Assembly: GCA_036937835.1 (NCBI GenBank) | Contig: CM072868.1 | Span: forward strand, 4,774,001 to 4,838,000 | Reading direction: 5' to 3' | DNA length: 64,000 bases | Source: Pampus argenteus | Lineage: Eukaryota > Chordata > Actinopteri > Scombriformes > Stromateidae | In this document: piece after piece, positions 20,791 through 34,523 of the stretch | Numbering within the stretch: the first letter of the stretch is position 1 | Layout: each line of letters begins with the position of its first letter | Notes under the pieces: generated by a model | Database searches by the model: none | What the model was told of the DNA's origin: nothing | Seen by the model: the letters and a program-made list of their open reading frames with translations, nothing else | Made by a program: the position numbers and the translations under genes

Positions 20791-23700
20791 AGAGCCGTGG
20801 CATCTTGACTAATGGCCAATCCCCATGAAGTGTTTTGAGAAGCGTCTTTGAAGTCTGTCACTTGCGTGTCTCACAGAACAGAAACGCTCCATTTTTATTA
20901 AATGTAATCAATCCAGACTGACTCGCACAAGATCCCCGGACTTTAACGCTCCAAGTCTATTTCTGTCGCGTTTAGTGAAGCATAATCTGAACAGACAGCT
21001 GTAAAACTCAACACAAATATCCTGCTGTAATGTGTTTTGAACTTATTAAACATATCTACATTGATTGATAAAGGCTCCCAGTCTGTCTGTAAGCCTGCCT
21101 GTGCAGATTCCCCCCCTCACTCGGTGACGGTGGGAGGGGAAATGAAATCAATGAATCAATAAATACGCTGTTGATTTCTAATCGGAGTCATGAAAACTGT
21201 TTTGGTTCGGTACATTGCTGCTGTCGGTCAGGCTCAGGAGGTTTAGCAGGCCGCTATCCTCTCAGCTCCCCAGGAGTTGCTGCTGACGGACAGATTTTGG
21301 AGGATGGAGTCAGCGTGGATTGGATGTAAGGCAGGTGAAAAAGGGCAAATGAAGGCATGAATGATACATAAATCTCGTTCACATTCATCAGTTACAAACT
21401 GATAGGTTCAGTTCACCAAAAACATGAGAATATCCAATGGACACCTTTTCAGCGCATTCGTGCACACGACTGATCATGTTGGGAAATGATTGTCACAAAA
21501 TGATGGAATTATTGTACATTATTGGACTTTTATCATTATTGATCATACATCAATAAATTGATTGAAAAAAAAAATTATACATCTGGCAACGTTGACAGTG
21601 AAGTGACATAGAAAAGAGGCAGAACCTGATTGGTCCTTCTGTCTACATTCTGAGCACTGATTGGTGCTTTGCAGATGGACTCGTATAGCACAACTTTTTC
21701 TTTTTCTTACTGAAAAATGCAGAAAACATGTCATGACTTGTCCTTGTTGTTTTATTTATTTATTCTTTATTTCAACTTTCTCCCTTTTTCTGGGTGGATG
21801 GGTCACACCGCCTTGCCACACTGCCCCCCACCCCCACCCCCCTGCACTGCCTCAGCCCACGGGGCAAATCCAAGCTGGTTGCCAGACAGGGGCATGCACT
21901 TCACCTACCACCGAATTATGATGTTATTATTAATTGAATAATGATTTAGTATTATTAATTATGATATAATTAATTGAGTGATATATGAGTAAACTGAGTT
22001 AGTTGTCATTCCCTCTTTGCCCTCGACCAATGACGTGATTTCAAGGCCTCTTTGAAAAATTTCAAATAGTTGATGAGGTCATAGGAGGGGGACTTGCAGC
22101 TTTTTATTTTTTTAATACAGTAAGGAAACAAGGTTGCTCATGGTGTGAATGAGTGCTGGAAACATGTCTGAAAGTCCTTATAGTTTTCATATTCAGTCAG
22201 TAGTAATAAAACTTGGAAGCGCCATAAAGACTTCTGATAGCATATTCACAGAGATACTGCTAAAAATAAAATGTGACAGAGGGTCGGTGCATATGTGTTA
22301 CTGGTGAAATGAAGCAGTAAGTTGTGCAATTGCTTTGCATTTGTTATTCATAAACAATATCTGGTTACATAATATTTAGTCTAAAGGTCAAAACATATGA
22401 AAAATAATGTTTTGGCAATTTTGCAGAATGTAGAAAGAATTCATTTTTTTAAATATTACACAGTTCCCGTATACGGCGAAACCCAAGACGTGTTTAGAAA
22501 TTAGCTAGTCATTTATTAAAAAATCACATTTGCTGGAATTACTTTTAATAAATCAAAATACTGTTGAGACACCGACGTGTAATGATATAACTGCAGTTAT
22601 TCCCAAACTATGTTTTATTCTAATGTGTACCAATGCAGTACATAGTGTATGTACGTGTACGTACAAGGTAAACGTATACATGCTGATCATGCTGAACGTC
22701 CTTTTTACTTTTTATTTTTATTTTTTGGGCATTTATACAAGATCAGATCACCACGGGGTCATGGGTACATTTTGCTCAAAGAAAAAGAGGTTTCTAGCAG
22801 CGGCTGCATATTTTTGTACTATTTAGTGAAGTAGAAATCACAGGTAAACAGTATATGCTGCATACAGGTTTATTTATGTGACCTGCCTAGTAAAAATCTG
22901 CTCAAGGTCTGTTATGGTTTCACATGATGACTAATGTTAGATATAGAGGAGACTGCGTAGTTCCTGAGAATACTTGTAAGACAATTAATTATTTATATGG
23001 AGAGAGCCGCGCTCTGCAGAGGAAAAAACAAACAAAAACAAAACAAATATTATGATTTTGCATACAAAGTTCACCGTGGATCTATTTACAAATGCATTTT
23101 AGCTTCTTTGAGTACAAGAACAGATATCGTAGTTAACTGAGGTGCTTTAATGGAAAGGCTGGAGTTAACTTCTCAGCTGTTCGGACTGCTTGGAATAGAT
23201 TCCTGCTGCGTACGGTTAATCAAAAGATCAAATATTTATCGCTCTTTCAATAATATTCATATGCAGGTTGTGTATATAAATGCATTTATGAACATGCATG
23301 CACAATCTGTGAGCCAGTAAACTTCATTCTAAGTCTAATCCTGAAAATAAGGGGGGAAGTTGATTTTGATTCCTTTGCTTGTTGTTATTGTGAAAGCTTT
23401 TCATATGTCATAGGTGTTGGCAGTGTTCGTCAATCATTATTAGTCTGATTTGTGACATCTGTCATTAAAAAAATAAAAGTCAATCATGTAGTTCTGCCAA
23501 CGTCAAGAATCAGAAACGCCTCCTTTACAAATCACTACTAAGATGATACTTGGTCTGTTATGAAGCGTCGTGAGCGTCGTGTTTGATCTGTGACATTTCT
23601 GCAGGTCACCGTAAACTAACAGAACTCTTGGTTTCCATAACATAGACTTTATCAAGACACATTTCTTGCAAATAGAACAGGATGCAATGACCTTCTGTTA

Positions 23701-26700
23701 CTGTAATACCGTTTATTCATCGGAAGGTAAAATGTGTAGTTTGTGTTTAAATAAAAATATGACATTAAACATAATATTTCTCTCTATGAGCTAAAAATCG
23801 GGCCTAATCCCTCAAATACATATCCATATATAGACACAGTGTGTGTGCATGTGCGTCTGTCTGTCTCTGCTAACAGCCCAATTAATGGCGATGGCATAGT
23901 TCTCCAGATGAGGTGAGAGAAGCCCATTATATGTCAGTCTGACTTTGCCTCCACCACTCAGTGCCCAGATCGGGCTCTTCTCTGTGCAGACCTGTTTTGG
24001 AGTAATGCCACAGATGGTGATGAGCCTGTGTAATCCCTGTAGATTTCCACGGTTTATAAACAGCAAGACAAGCAGCAGGTCCCACCGATCTGAACAAACA
24101 CTTCTAAATCAGGGGGTGTTTATCATGCCTGTTTGGAGTGGAGGTTGTAATTATTTGAAACAAGAGCAAACATGCAACCAGAAATGGATTTCACAGATCT
24201 AATTGATTGGAGGAAGAGCACCATATTTAGCTGGTGTAACCAGCTACTGCCTGCTCGCCACAGTGGTGTATGAGACTATTAGATTTATTATAGTTCATAA
24301 CACCTGAAGTATTCATCATTTCAAATGAGATGCATTCAAAGCCATACAGAGAGCACTTAATTTCCTTGGGCTTGATCTGAAAAAAAATAAAAAATAAAAA
24401 CTTCAGCACAGTTTGAAATGGCTCATTGCTATGTACCTCACAGAAAACAACAGATTTCTGGCTCATAATAGTCAAGACCATGAATCTAACCCTGCATGCA
24501 CAGACAGAAAGAGTGTATCGAGATAATTGACAAATTCCTTGGTGAACTGAAATGCTGCGCGCACTGAAGGTAACATCAGTGTTTGCTTTCTGTCTGGCAA
24601 AAAATAAAAAAATAATAATAATAATTAAAAAAAATAAAAATCACAGCATTTTGATGTATTGCCTCACCTCTGCGGAAAAAAATAGGTGTATTCCTTCCCC
24701 AATTTTCCAAGCAACAATTGGAACATCTAGAAATTGGTTTGATCCATGACACGTTGACATTTCATTTGGAGAAATCAATCAAAATCTATCAGCAAAAAAG
24801 GGGTGCATGATATGTGTCAAATGAAATTGCTGGTATCAAAAGTTTTATGGGAATGGTTTTGGAATATTTATCGAGTAAATGAGATATATCAGAGCGCCGC
24901 ACAAATCACAGGAGAACTAATCAAGATTTTTTTTTTTCTTGCACTGTTAGCGAGCGGTTATACCTAGGGGAAATTATTATTATCTGCAAGGCTAGTTTTG
25001 TTTTCCGGTGCTTTAGTGTATAAAATCTAACTGTATGACAATAATAAATTGGAAAAATCTATTTTGATTGACAAGTATGTGACATTTAAAAATCCAACCG
25101 ATATATGTGTGCGTGTGCTGAAATGTATGCTGAATTATATTATAAGTAGGCTTTTGTGTTTTTTTTGTGGTTCACCTTGTTTTTACATGCGCGGCGATGA
25201 GAGTCATCTAAAATTAGCAGCACAGTTTGAGAAACAGCAGGTAGTGCACCCGACTAATAGACTCTAGAGGTGAATTAGCCATTAGCTGAAAAGGCTTATT
25301 CACCTCTAAAACAGATGTCTTTGTGAAAGTGAAAGAAGTGAAATTGTAAATGTACAACATATTAAAAGTACAGCCACTATAAAGTATTCAACTTTTCAAG
25401 TAGGCGCTAGATGCCAGTATTTAAGATAATATGTTAACGAGAAAAACTAGAAGATGAAGAGAAAGTTTGTAAATTTGAAGTCTTTTTTTTTTCCTCATGT
25501 TTCTGCCTGGTAGAAAAAACCCACTTCCTGTCCTCTGAGGTCTGGCATTGATGCCCTGGCAGCTTTGTTTTGACTAAAGAAAGACATATTGAGATACTCT
25601 CCGTTAGGCAAGAGGTGCAAATGTCTCCTAATGGATTTGGCGTGACACCTGTCAGGTGTGCAGACAGAGCCATGTTTAGCATACAGCACAACAAAAGACT
25701 CTAATCACCCTGCTGTGGTCTGACAAGCTGTTTTGGGAGATGCATCTTAGAGTTTGAGCCAGCTGAAATATGAGTACACTTTTAAATTCTGGTTTAAGTG
25801 GGAAAAAAAAAAAAAAAACAACAACAAAAAAAGTCAAACATCAGCCGGCTGTTATATAGTAATTTGTCAGCGGGGTAGTTTGCCTGACCGAAAACATCAT
25901 TATACAATTTCTACTCTGGATTCTCATGGAGCATCAATTAGCCTGAATGCATGTTGCCTTATGTACCATCACTTATTTATATCAGTTTATTTTACTTTGA
26001 TGTGAGCAAAGCTTGTAATTGCGTGTACCTCAGTCATCATGTTTCCTTGATGAAATTTTCATATATGTATGAATAATATATTAGTGATGCATAATGCACT
26101 GGTGGAATTTCACTTTTTTTTTTTTCCAAAACAAAACTTAAGAAACTTTTTTTTTTTTTTCTTTCTCCATAATATGACTTGCTGGTAGCATTTTTATTTT
26201 TGATGCTTTTATTGAACAAACTCAAAGAAAATCTACTAAGGTTTGCAAAACGCTACTGATCGGAAAACATTACAGAATAGGCAGATCTCTGTTAAATGTG
26301 TTGACCACAGTGTATTACTGCACCCACATGCATCACTCTGTTTAGGTTGAGATATTTTACAGCAAGTCTTTCAGCGGTTTGCAAAAGAGTGTATTAGTCA
26401 TTCATTTAAAAGCCTGAGGCGAGCGGTAGAGTTCCCACTACGGTGGAGTGGACGCCTGGAGAAGGTGGTGAGTGTAGAGCCCCGGTCAAGGAAAAGGTAC
26501 AGTAATGCATAGTTATAGAAAATGACTCCACGTTTTAAATTAGACAACATCCAGTACAATCTTCTCCTAAAAAGAATTATGTTCTTTCTGTGACATAATG
26601 TTGAGCTTTAAGTTATTAAAAGTCAAATTATGAAAAATGTGATTATGAAGGCTTTCTTAGAGTTCTGGGTTTGACAGGAAGCTGTACTTATTACTACTGC

Positions 26701-29700
26701 ATAATTTATTTTCCTTGCATTTGACCGCTCGTTGAACAATTAAGTACTTTTTAAAAGGAAGCCGGCGGTTGAACGCTTTAATACTTGCAGATCGGCTGTT
26801 AAGTGTGTAGGCACAACACCGCTATTGATTTATTGATTTTTATTGTTTTATTTTTTTTCAGTGACAACAGAGATGCTCACATAGGTTAGGGCTGGGTGAA
26901 TATTCAATACTGTTTAGTTCATGGAATTGCATCATGATGGTATAAAAGCATATTAGTTTTTTAAAAATAATTTGTTTGCTGTCCGAATTATTGATTCCAA
27001 ACTAATTATTATTATAATTATAAACTACAGAGAGATTGTATGTGTGTTTGTTTTTATATATATATACGTGAAGTCTTCTGTTTGATGTGATGCACACCCG
27101 GTGAACACGGTTACAGTAATTGCATTTAAAAATAAATGTAATTACATTTACAAATGAGTTCGAATGTGATTTAATTTTGTTTTCCTTTTGTTAATTAATT
27201 TAAAAAAAAAAATATTTTGTTTATGTGACTGTCTGTCTGGAACATAATTACGTGAACGTAAACTGTTCCATATTGCCATAACTATTAAGACTTGTGTTTT
27301 GCAGCTCTATTACACTTTCAGGCTGGTGTATACTAAAGAGAGAAAGATGGCAAAAACAAAGAGAGGAGGAGCGAAGGGAGAATATGATATCAATACTAAG
27401 ATTGACTCAGTAGGGAGAGGATGTCGAAGCAGAAGCTGGCACACTCAGAAGATTGGCAGCAGGGAACAGATGGTCAGGAGGAGAAAGGAAACATGACCAG
27501 GATGTGTATTTATGCAAAGATAAGCAAAGGAGGTGCCGAGAGTGCTGATGAGCTATAAGACACTGGCGTCATAATTCTGGTTATAACACTGTTACCCAAG
27601 TATGAAAACTTCTGGTATCACCTGCTGTGTCAGGCTGCTCACCATGCTTCGAAAATGCATTACTCGTTTGGTTGTCAATTAGTGTGTAATGAATAAAAGC
27701 CGATAGGAGCCAGATGTGTTGTTTTTCTTTTTGATTAATGGAGCTGTTCAGGTTTTTTTTTATATATTTAGATGTTCAATATATTTTACATAATATCAGC
27801 ATCATATTTTCTATATAAACGCTAAATGTTGAATTTTCTTTACAGATGAATGCGACCTTGATATTTGATGCGACGTGTTATTTTCTTCCAGACACAACTA
27901 CCACGACAGCAGATGCATCTGAGCTTGAATTATCTGTTCAGATGCAAATATTAAATAGCTGTATGCTAATAAGGCTTTTTTTTTTTTGTAGTTGTTGTTG
28001 TTGTCAGAGCTGCATAACGACGCTAAACGGGCAGCGAACCTGACAAAACGGAGACTGAGGACTTAAAATCTTGCTGTTAATCTCGTACAAGTCCTTATCA
28101 AAGTAATTCTGCTTCCAAATTAGCACAGAGTGAGAAAAACCACCACGGGCAGCTAAATCCTGAAATCAGCCCATTTTCCATGCAGTGGTCTGTGAGAACA
28201 CCAGCTGCTGTGGGCTATCGTGGACGTGAGTCCTAACACAAAGCACTTCACTCTGCATAACCGGGGCACTAGTTTTTTGTTTGTATCGGCAGGGATAGAG
28301 AGAGAGATGGAGAAATGTATGTCTGCTTGAATATGTCTTCGTAGTAGTCCCGCAGGACTGGTGTGTGCCCTTGAAAACATGCTTGGTTTGTAAAGTTTAG
28401 ACAAAAGGCCAGTATTGATTGAATTATTACAGCTCTGTAGTCCTGGAGCTGTGCAGTAATGACATGCACCTCTCGCAGCCTGTGATGATGACTCATCTTC
28501 TAATAGAAAAATAGCAAAAAGTGTTCATTTGCAATTAATGAGCTATACTCTAGTTCTATCCAGTAATCATCCCACACCAGTGCATTGTGGGACTGTGCGC
28601 AGTATCCTTGTACTGGTAAGCAATTCTACTTTAAATGATGGTGAAATGTTTTTGCTCGAATGCAAATGCTAAGAGCTGTAATATTTGTCAGGTTACTTGA
28701 AAACCGGGAGTTATGTTGGATAATAGGGCTTGAAGGGAATATCGTGTAAACGTTTTGTACTCGTTTCGGTGCGATCGAAAGAAAAATCGTTCATTATATA
28801 TTAAAATGCCGTTGAAGGTTGCGCTTTGTAGTTTGAGTTGAGTTATGTTTTTAATAATCTTGAGAAGCAAAAATATGCTGTGGCTTAAATAGTTTGAATA
28901 AAGAACACGGTTGTCCTGGGGCCTGTTTAAAGACATACGTCAACATTAACTTAAGATACGTGCATGTCTTTCCACTGGAGGTTCTTTATATCTGCCCATG
29001 TTGTCCATGCAACTTAACTGGCATCTAGGAACAGACCTAATATTTAGCTCTTAGTGACCACCTGGGGCCTATATTGACTACCAAGCTACCAGCCGTCTCA
29101 GGTCTGGAACTAGAAATGTATTACATAGATCAGTGGTGTTGAGCTCAACCGCAAATCAAATAATTTTTAATTAATAAGAATCACAGTGTGATGTTTAAAA
29201 CTCCCTGTAATGCAAGAAAACAGAGAAACCACTGCAGCACTAGAGTCTAATATAATAAAATACAGTAGCCCTCATAAGCCCCTATGTGAATCTGTCACAC
29301 GGTGCTGTTACCCGTCAGTAGATTGCATCTTCAAAGATATTTTTGTAATGTCACAGAGGTCTACAGTCTGCCCAGAATGATAAAATGTTTCCCTGAGCGA
29401 AACCAATATTTAAATCTAATATTTTCACACAAGGGCATAGGTTTGATTTTTGACATTGGCAGGGACATAAAAGCAGTCTGTAGGGGCCCCCTTTCGGAAG
29501 CGGGGAGAGGTTTTTGCATTTATGATAGACTTCTGGCTGCGATTTAATGGTTATTTATAGCGTTTATTTATAGATATCATAGTAAACACACTCATAAAGA
29601 GAGTTTTTTAGCCGCTTTAGCGCTAGATTTAAAAAAAGTTATGTGTTTCGGACCGCAACATGGCTCGTTTAACTTTTAGATTCTCCCTGCTTAGTTCTGG

Positions 29701-29890
29701 CTACTGATCAATAATGCCAATTAACTCCACCTTAAACTAAATATCTACACTAGCTTTCATTTTGTAGGACTCTGTTCTGTAAGTGTGCTGACTCGCCCCG
29801 CCAGTGTATCGTTTTGGTGACGAATCTGATTGGAGGAGTCAACTATTGCCGCTGCTTTGTCAAATAAACCGTCTGAACGCTTTCCTCATT
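20791..29890. other. Intergenic DNA, no gene recognised
   Basis: AT-rich sequence with homopolymers and a C-rich stretch at about 21825-21845. Short AT runs occur near 26996-27020 and 27055-27066. The block 23870-24220 is free of simple repeats and has higher complexity. ORFs are at most about 98 codons, with no recognisable domain. No RNA gene is seen. Confidence 0.5.
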
Positions 29891-30031
29891 TCTTTTGCCT
29901 TGTAAAGTGGATCTGCACACACACTCTATTGTACTTCTCTTTCCTGCTATAGTTAGTCTGTTTTTGCAGGGACTTGTTCAGACACAATCACTTCTAATGC
30001 CAGTCCGTGCACAGTCTTACCCTTTTCAAAC

Positions 30032-30056
30032 CTCTCTCTCTCTCTCTCTCTCTCTC
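30032..30056. repeat. (CT)n microsatellite
   Basis: About twelve CT units followed by GCAG, which by chance resembles a polypyrimidine tract and splice acceptor. Confidence 0.9.
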
Positions 30057-30221
30057 GCAGTCCATTTGCCCTCACACCTGCGTTCGATCCATTTGATGTC
30101 ATCTCTTCTAAGCTAGACAAAACACTCTCATACTGAGACGGCACTGCTCTGATAGCTTTTCCTCACGCTGTCCACCTGGTTGGGCACAGTGGTCTGAGTG
30201 ATGTGGACGGTCCTTCTGAAC

Positions 30222-30251
30222 CTGCTGCTTCTGCTGCTGCTGCTGCTGCTG
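30222..30251. repeat. (CTG)n trinucleotide repeat
   Basis: About ten CTG units with one CTT interruption. No gene context is seen. Confidence 0.9.
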
Positions 30252-31608
30252 AAAATATAGCCTTGAAATTTCCAGACTGTTTGCTTTATATCCTTAACTC
30301 ATGCGCCCACTGCGAGGCATCATGTAACAAGGGACTGTGAAGGCATGCAGACTGTGTGATCAAGTTAAGACAGTATGTCCCACAATGCACATGTCTCTTC
30401 AGTTCTGCATGTGCTCCTGAACGTCTTACTGACACATTGGCAGCATCATATGTCTGACCCCTTAAACCAGACACAGAAATATTTTGTCTCGAGAGGACAT
30501 CCACAGCCGACTCTCTCTCCAGTAGTCCTCCGAGATCTCATAGAAACCAACAAAAACATCCTGTGGTGCCAGATCATGGTATATATTTAAACATATGGAC
30601 CCTTGTTCTATTCCTCAGACATCTTCAGTGCCATCTTTTAATGATTGAGCACTGCAACGCTGGTAGGGACTGGATGGATAGTGCAATACTTTTGACAATA
30701 ACATTTCTGTACTGGAGGAGAGGTATAGTCATGAAAAAGGGATAGCCAGTTAGAGAGACAGGCATCATCCTTGGCTTTGAATTTCAAAAGATGAAATAGA
30801 TTCCCATCTGGCTCCTCATGGCCTTGCTGTGCCATACCCTGCGTAGGGAAGGTACTGTATTTCACCTACTATATATTGCAGGCAGCGCCTAGCATCTTCT
30901 TGTTGTTTTATCCCGGCACTTGAGAGTTGTGAATCCTATCGGGGTTTGCTTCTTGAGCACTTGCTGTGACGGCGTGATGCTGGGATTTATTATTTCGGTG
31001 GCATTCAAAGCGAAACAAGAGTATTCTCTTATAATCTCTCACACAGTGTGTATGTTTTCACACATTCAGGCTATAGTGATGCGAGGGTATATCAGGGATA
31101 CTGCTTGTACCAATGGTCCAGAAAATGAAGGATCCTATTTGACAACTTTTGAACTGCAGTGTATTTGGAGAAATACACCTTAGCCCTTCTGTACCAACTA
31201 CTGCATATGAAAATACATTGACACACTGATGAGACTAGTGACCACTTATTTTATATATTGTATATGCATGGTATAATATTCACGTCCCCATGTTATTAAA
31301 ATCATGTATGATTGAGAGCATAATAGACATATAGTATGTCCAGTGCAACCTTAATGTACTTTAACATTTGTTCTTATAATCACGTTTTATAAAATGACGC
31401 ATTAGGCCATCGGAGGAAAAACGTTTGTGTGCTTTGTTGAATATTATCATCACCATTATTGTTAACTCTACACATTAGCTACTGAACATTTATTTTTTCT
31501 TTCAGTGACTTACACTTGATTTGTTGTAAAGTAGCTCCTAATGTCAACCTTTCTTATTTTTGGCTGCCTTCCTGACTGTGCATATCAGTATATTAGCCTA
31601 ATTGCTAG

Positions 31609-31634
<26 letters not shown>
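31609..31634. repeat. (AC)n microsatellite
   Basis: About thirteen AC units. Confidence 0.9.
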
Positions 31635-31640
<6 letters not shown>

Positions 31641-34515
31641 ACTACCTTTACTGTAACCTCCAAGGAAAAAAAAGGACAAAGTGAAAGTTATAATAATAAT
31701 AAATGCAGAACCTGTGACAACTTACTTAACCAGATGCACGAGGTTAGTCTACTAAATGAACTGTTAGTATAAGGATGGTCTCAAAGCCAATGCTATTGCT
31801 AATATAGGGTTAGGGAAGCAGGGACAATTCAGTAGTTGTTGCATATCAGAAAGGGGAAATGTCCCATTCCTATCAAATTCTACGCCCTTGTTTTCATAGG
31901 TTGGTGCAGCAGACTTAACATACATTCAAGAGCCTAGCGAAGCGCCACAGTCAATGGAAATACTGGCTTCACCTTGAACCATGATGTTTTATCATTCAAG
32001 GCAGACAGTAGACATTTGTGAGATCACGTATAAAGATGCAACTCACTGCACGAGAAAAAAATAAATAAAAAAAATAAATAAATAAAAAGCCTTAAGATTT
32101 GTGTAGGGAACACTATGTGACAGGATCAGTAACGTATGGAGCTATAACCTTCCAAAAGAAATGATACCTCTGTAAAGCCTTAAAGTCTTTGTTTTGTCTT
32201 GCTTTATATCTGTATACTTGATATCTTGTCATTCCCTCGTATTATTCCCTATAGGTCCGCCGACACTGGCTTGTGCCACTAGGAATTTGTGATAATGACC
32301 GATAGGTAAAAACAATCCAAATTCTCTCAAGGGGGGGATTTATCTCATTGATACATACAGATTATAATTAATTGTCACAAACATCTGATGAAGCCATTAT
32401 GAAGCCTCTGTGTTGACTGTGGTATAATCCATGTTTATCTTTGAAGTTATTAAAGAGGCTTTGGTTTCCCTTCATCTGTCTGCGACATTGCCACACAAGG
32501 CGGGATCCGTTTTGATTTGATTATCATCCTTCCAGCTGATATTTCAGCTTTGTGAGCAATATATGGCTGATATAAAGATGACATGTTTTTGGTTAGATGG
32601 CTGATCATATTAGACAGTGCATATGGTTGCACGTTTATTGGGAAAAAACCTGCAAGACCAATAACAATCTGGACAAAGCATCAATGACATCTGTTTATAC
32701 CTGATACTGAAATTAAATTAAAATGCTGTGGATCACATCAGGCAACATATATATGAGGGATTATTTCTAATTTTTTTCTGCATATAATGACATCCACAGA
32801 GTGCTGACTTGCATATTATTTGCCTGGTACAGAAAACCCATTATGAAACGTAGCAGTTCCCAGTGTCCCATCAATAAGGCACCAAACAGATTGAATTGTA
32901 TTCCTTAAAAAAACCTTCAACAGCACATATATATATTCTTACTGGGCAGGAAAGGCATGAAAGAACATGAAGCTCTCATTACAACATATTGTTAAAGTTC
33001 AAGCTTTACAAAGCTTTTGAGAGCAGGTGTTATTTCCCAACGGATCGCTGACAGGAAAAAAAATAAATAAAAAAAATGTATGTATGTGTCAGACACACTG
33101 GATTAGAACAGGCTCATATGGAGAGTATACAAAGTGCATTGCTGCTGTTGTTGTCTAAGCTTTAACCCTTAAGCTCACTGGTGTAAAGGCAGCATTCCCC
33201 TATGTAGAGCAGTATTACTTTCACCTTTTATTTATACAGCTTTTGCAGGTGGTGAAACTAATCAAGGTGTATTATTTTGGCACAATATTGGTGTCATAAT
33301 AATAATAATAACGTTATAATAATTTGTGTCGCTACAAGTGATGCAGGAATGCTGTGATGTACAGGCATAATTCAGAGCAGTGACATTAACTCTAAATACT
33401 CCTCTTCATCTTCATCTACGTCTGCGGGTGTCTTTCAACAGCACGTTGCAACAAGCTGCATGTCATTACACGGGAGCACGATGCAGAGTAATGGCATTGA
33501 TTTAAACGTGGACAGACATGTAAGCGTTTACCTCGTCGTGATAAAGTAAAGCGCTTATTAACATATTATTATGTGTTTTTCTTAACCGAGCTGCTACTGT
33601 ATCTGCTGCCTGTTTGACATAATCAAGAACATATGATGTGGATGACAAATTAAAAGGTATATTATCCACAAATATCATGCTAACACTACAGTTTATTCTG
33701 TGTTCTCAGTATTATGCATTGGAGATATCTGGTCCAAAAAAAATAAAAAATACTGCAACCGAACTATATTCATAAACAAATCTGCCTGGAAATCTTTAAA
33801 GAAACTTGCGACTTTGGGCAGCAAGAGACATAAAATGACAGAAAATGTGTCTGATGACAAATAAGATTTAAAAATGTAATCTTAGTGACTTTATGTACAG
33901 GATTTGGTAGGTTGGAGGTTGACATTCACAGAGATGGTCTTTGTATTCCTGATGTATAAAACACAACTGTAATATTCTCCAAGGTGAGAGCCTAACTGGA
34001 AACCCTTTTTGTGAGTGATACATTTAATTGAACCATATGAATGAATTAATTACGGGTGTTTTGGGAGCTCATTAGTATGAGAAGTGAACATTTTAATCTC
34101 GGTGCTTTTCATGATATTTCTTGAGTCATAACAACAGACTGTTTTTAAAACTGCACTTTCAATTATGCGCGCAACTTTTTCAGTTCGTACGTCTTGTTCA
34201 ATGAATGCAGATATGTCAGCTTTAATTTATCCAGTGAGCTAGAAAAAAACAACAAAACATTAACCTGGCAGAACTTCTTAATGGGGAATCAGCAATTTAC
34301 ATTTGAAAGAGTTAAAATTTTGCTTTGTGCAATGCCTCATCTGACATGAAAATGATAAGAATAGTAGATTTTACAGCCCCACTCATACTTTAATCAAAAA
34401 AAAAGCATTATCTTTATAGATTTCTTTTTAACATCACAAACCTTGAGTTGAATAATGCAACAATGTACAAAAACATAATCACATAAATGCCGAATCAGCC
34501 CACCCGTTACTCCTG

Positions 34516-34523
34516 TGACGTCA
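34516..34523. promoter_or_regulatory. Perfect CRE palindrome TGACGTCA
   Basis: A second exact CREB/ATF site, followed by AATAAGCACATT. Its use is not known. Confidence 0.35.

Noticed and set aside
27299..27496. 65-codon ORF preceded by a TTTTGCAG acceptor-like site
   Set aside because: The translation is a low-complexity Lys/Arg-rich sequence without similarity I can name, and no donor or partner exon was found.
30032..30060. Splice acceptor after the CT run (TCTCGCAG)
   Set aside because: The CT tract is a simple microsatellite, and the sequence after it shows no family similarity or matching donor.
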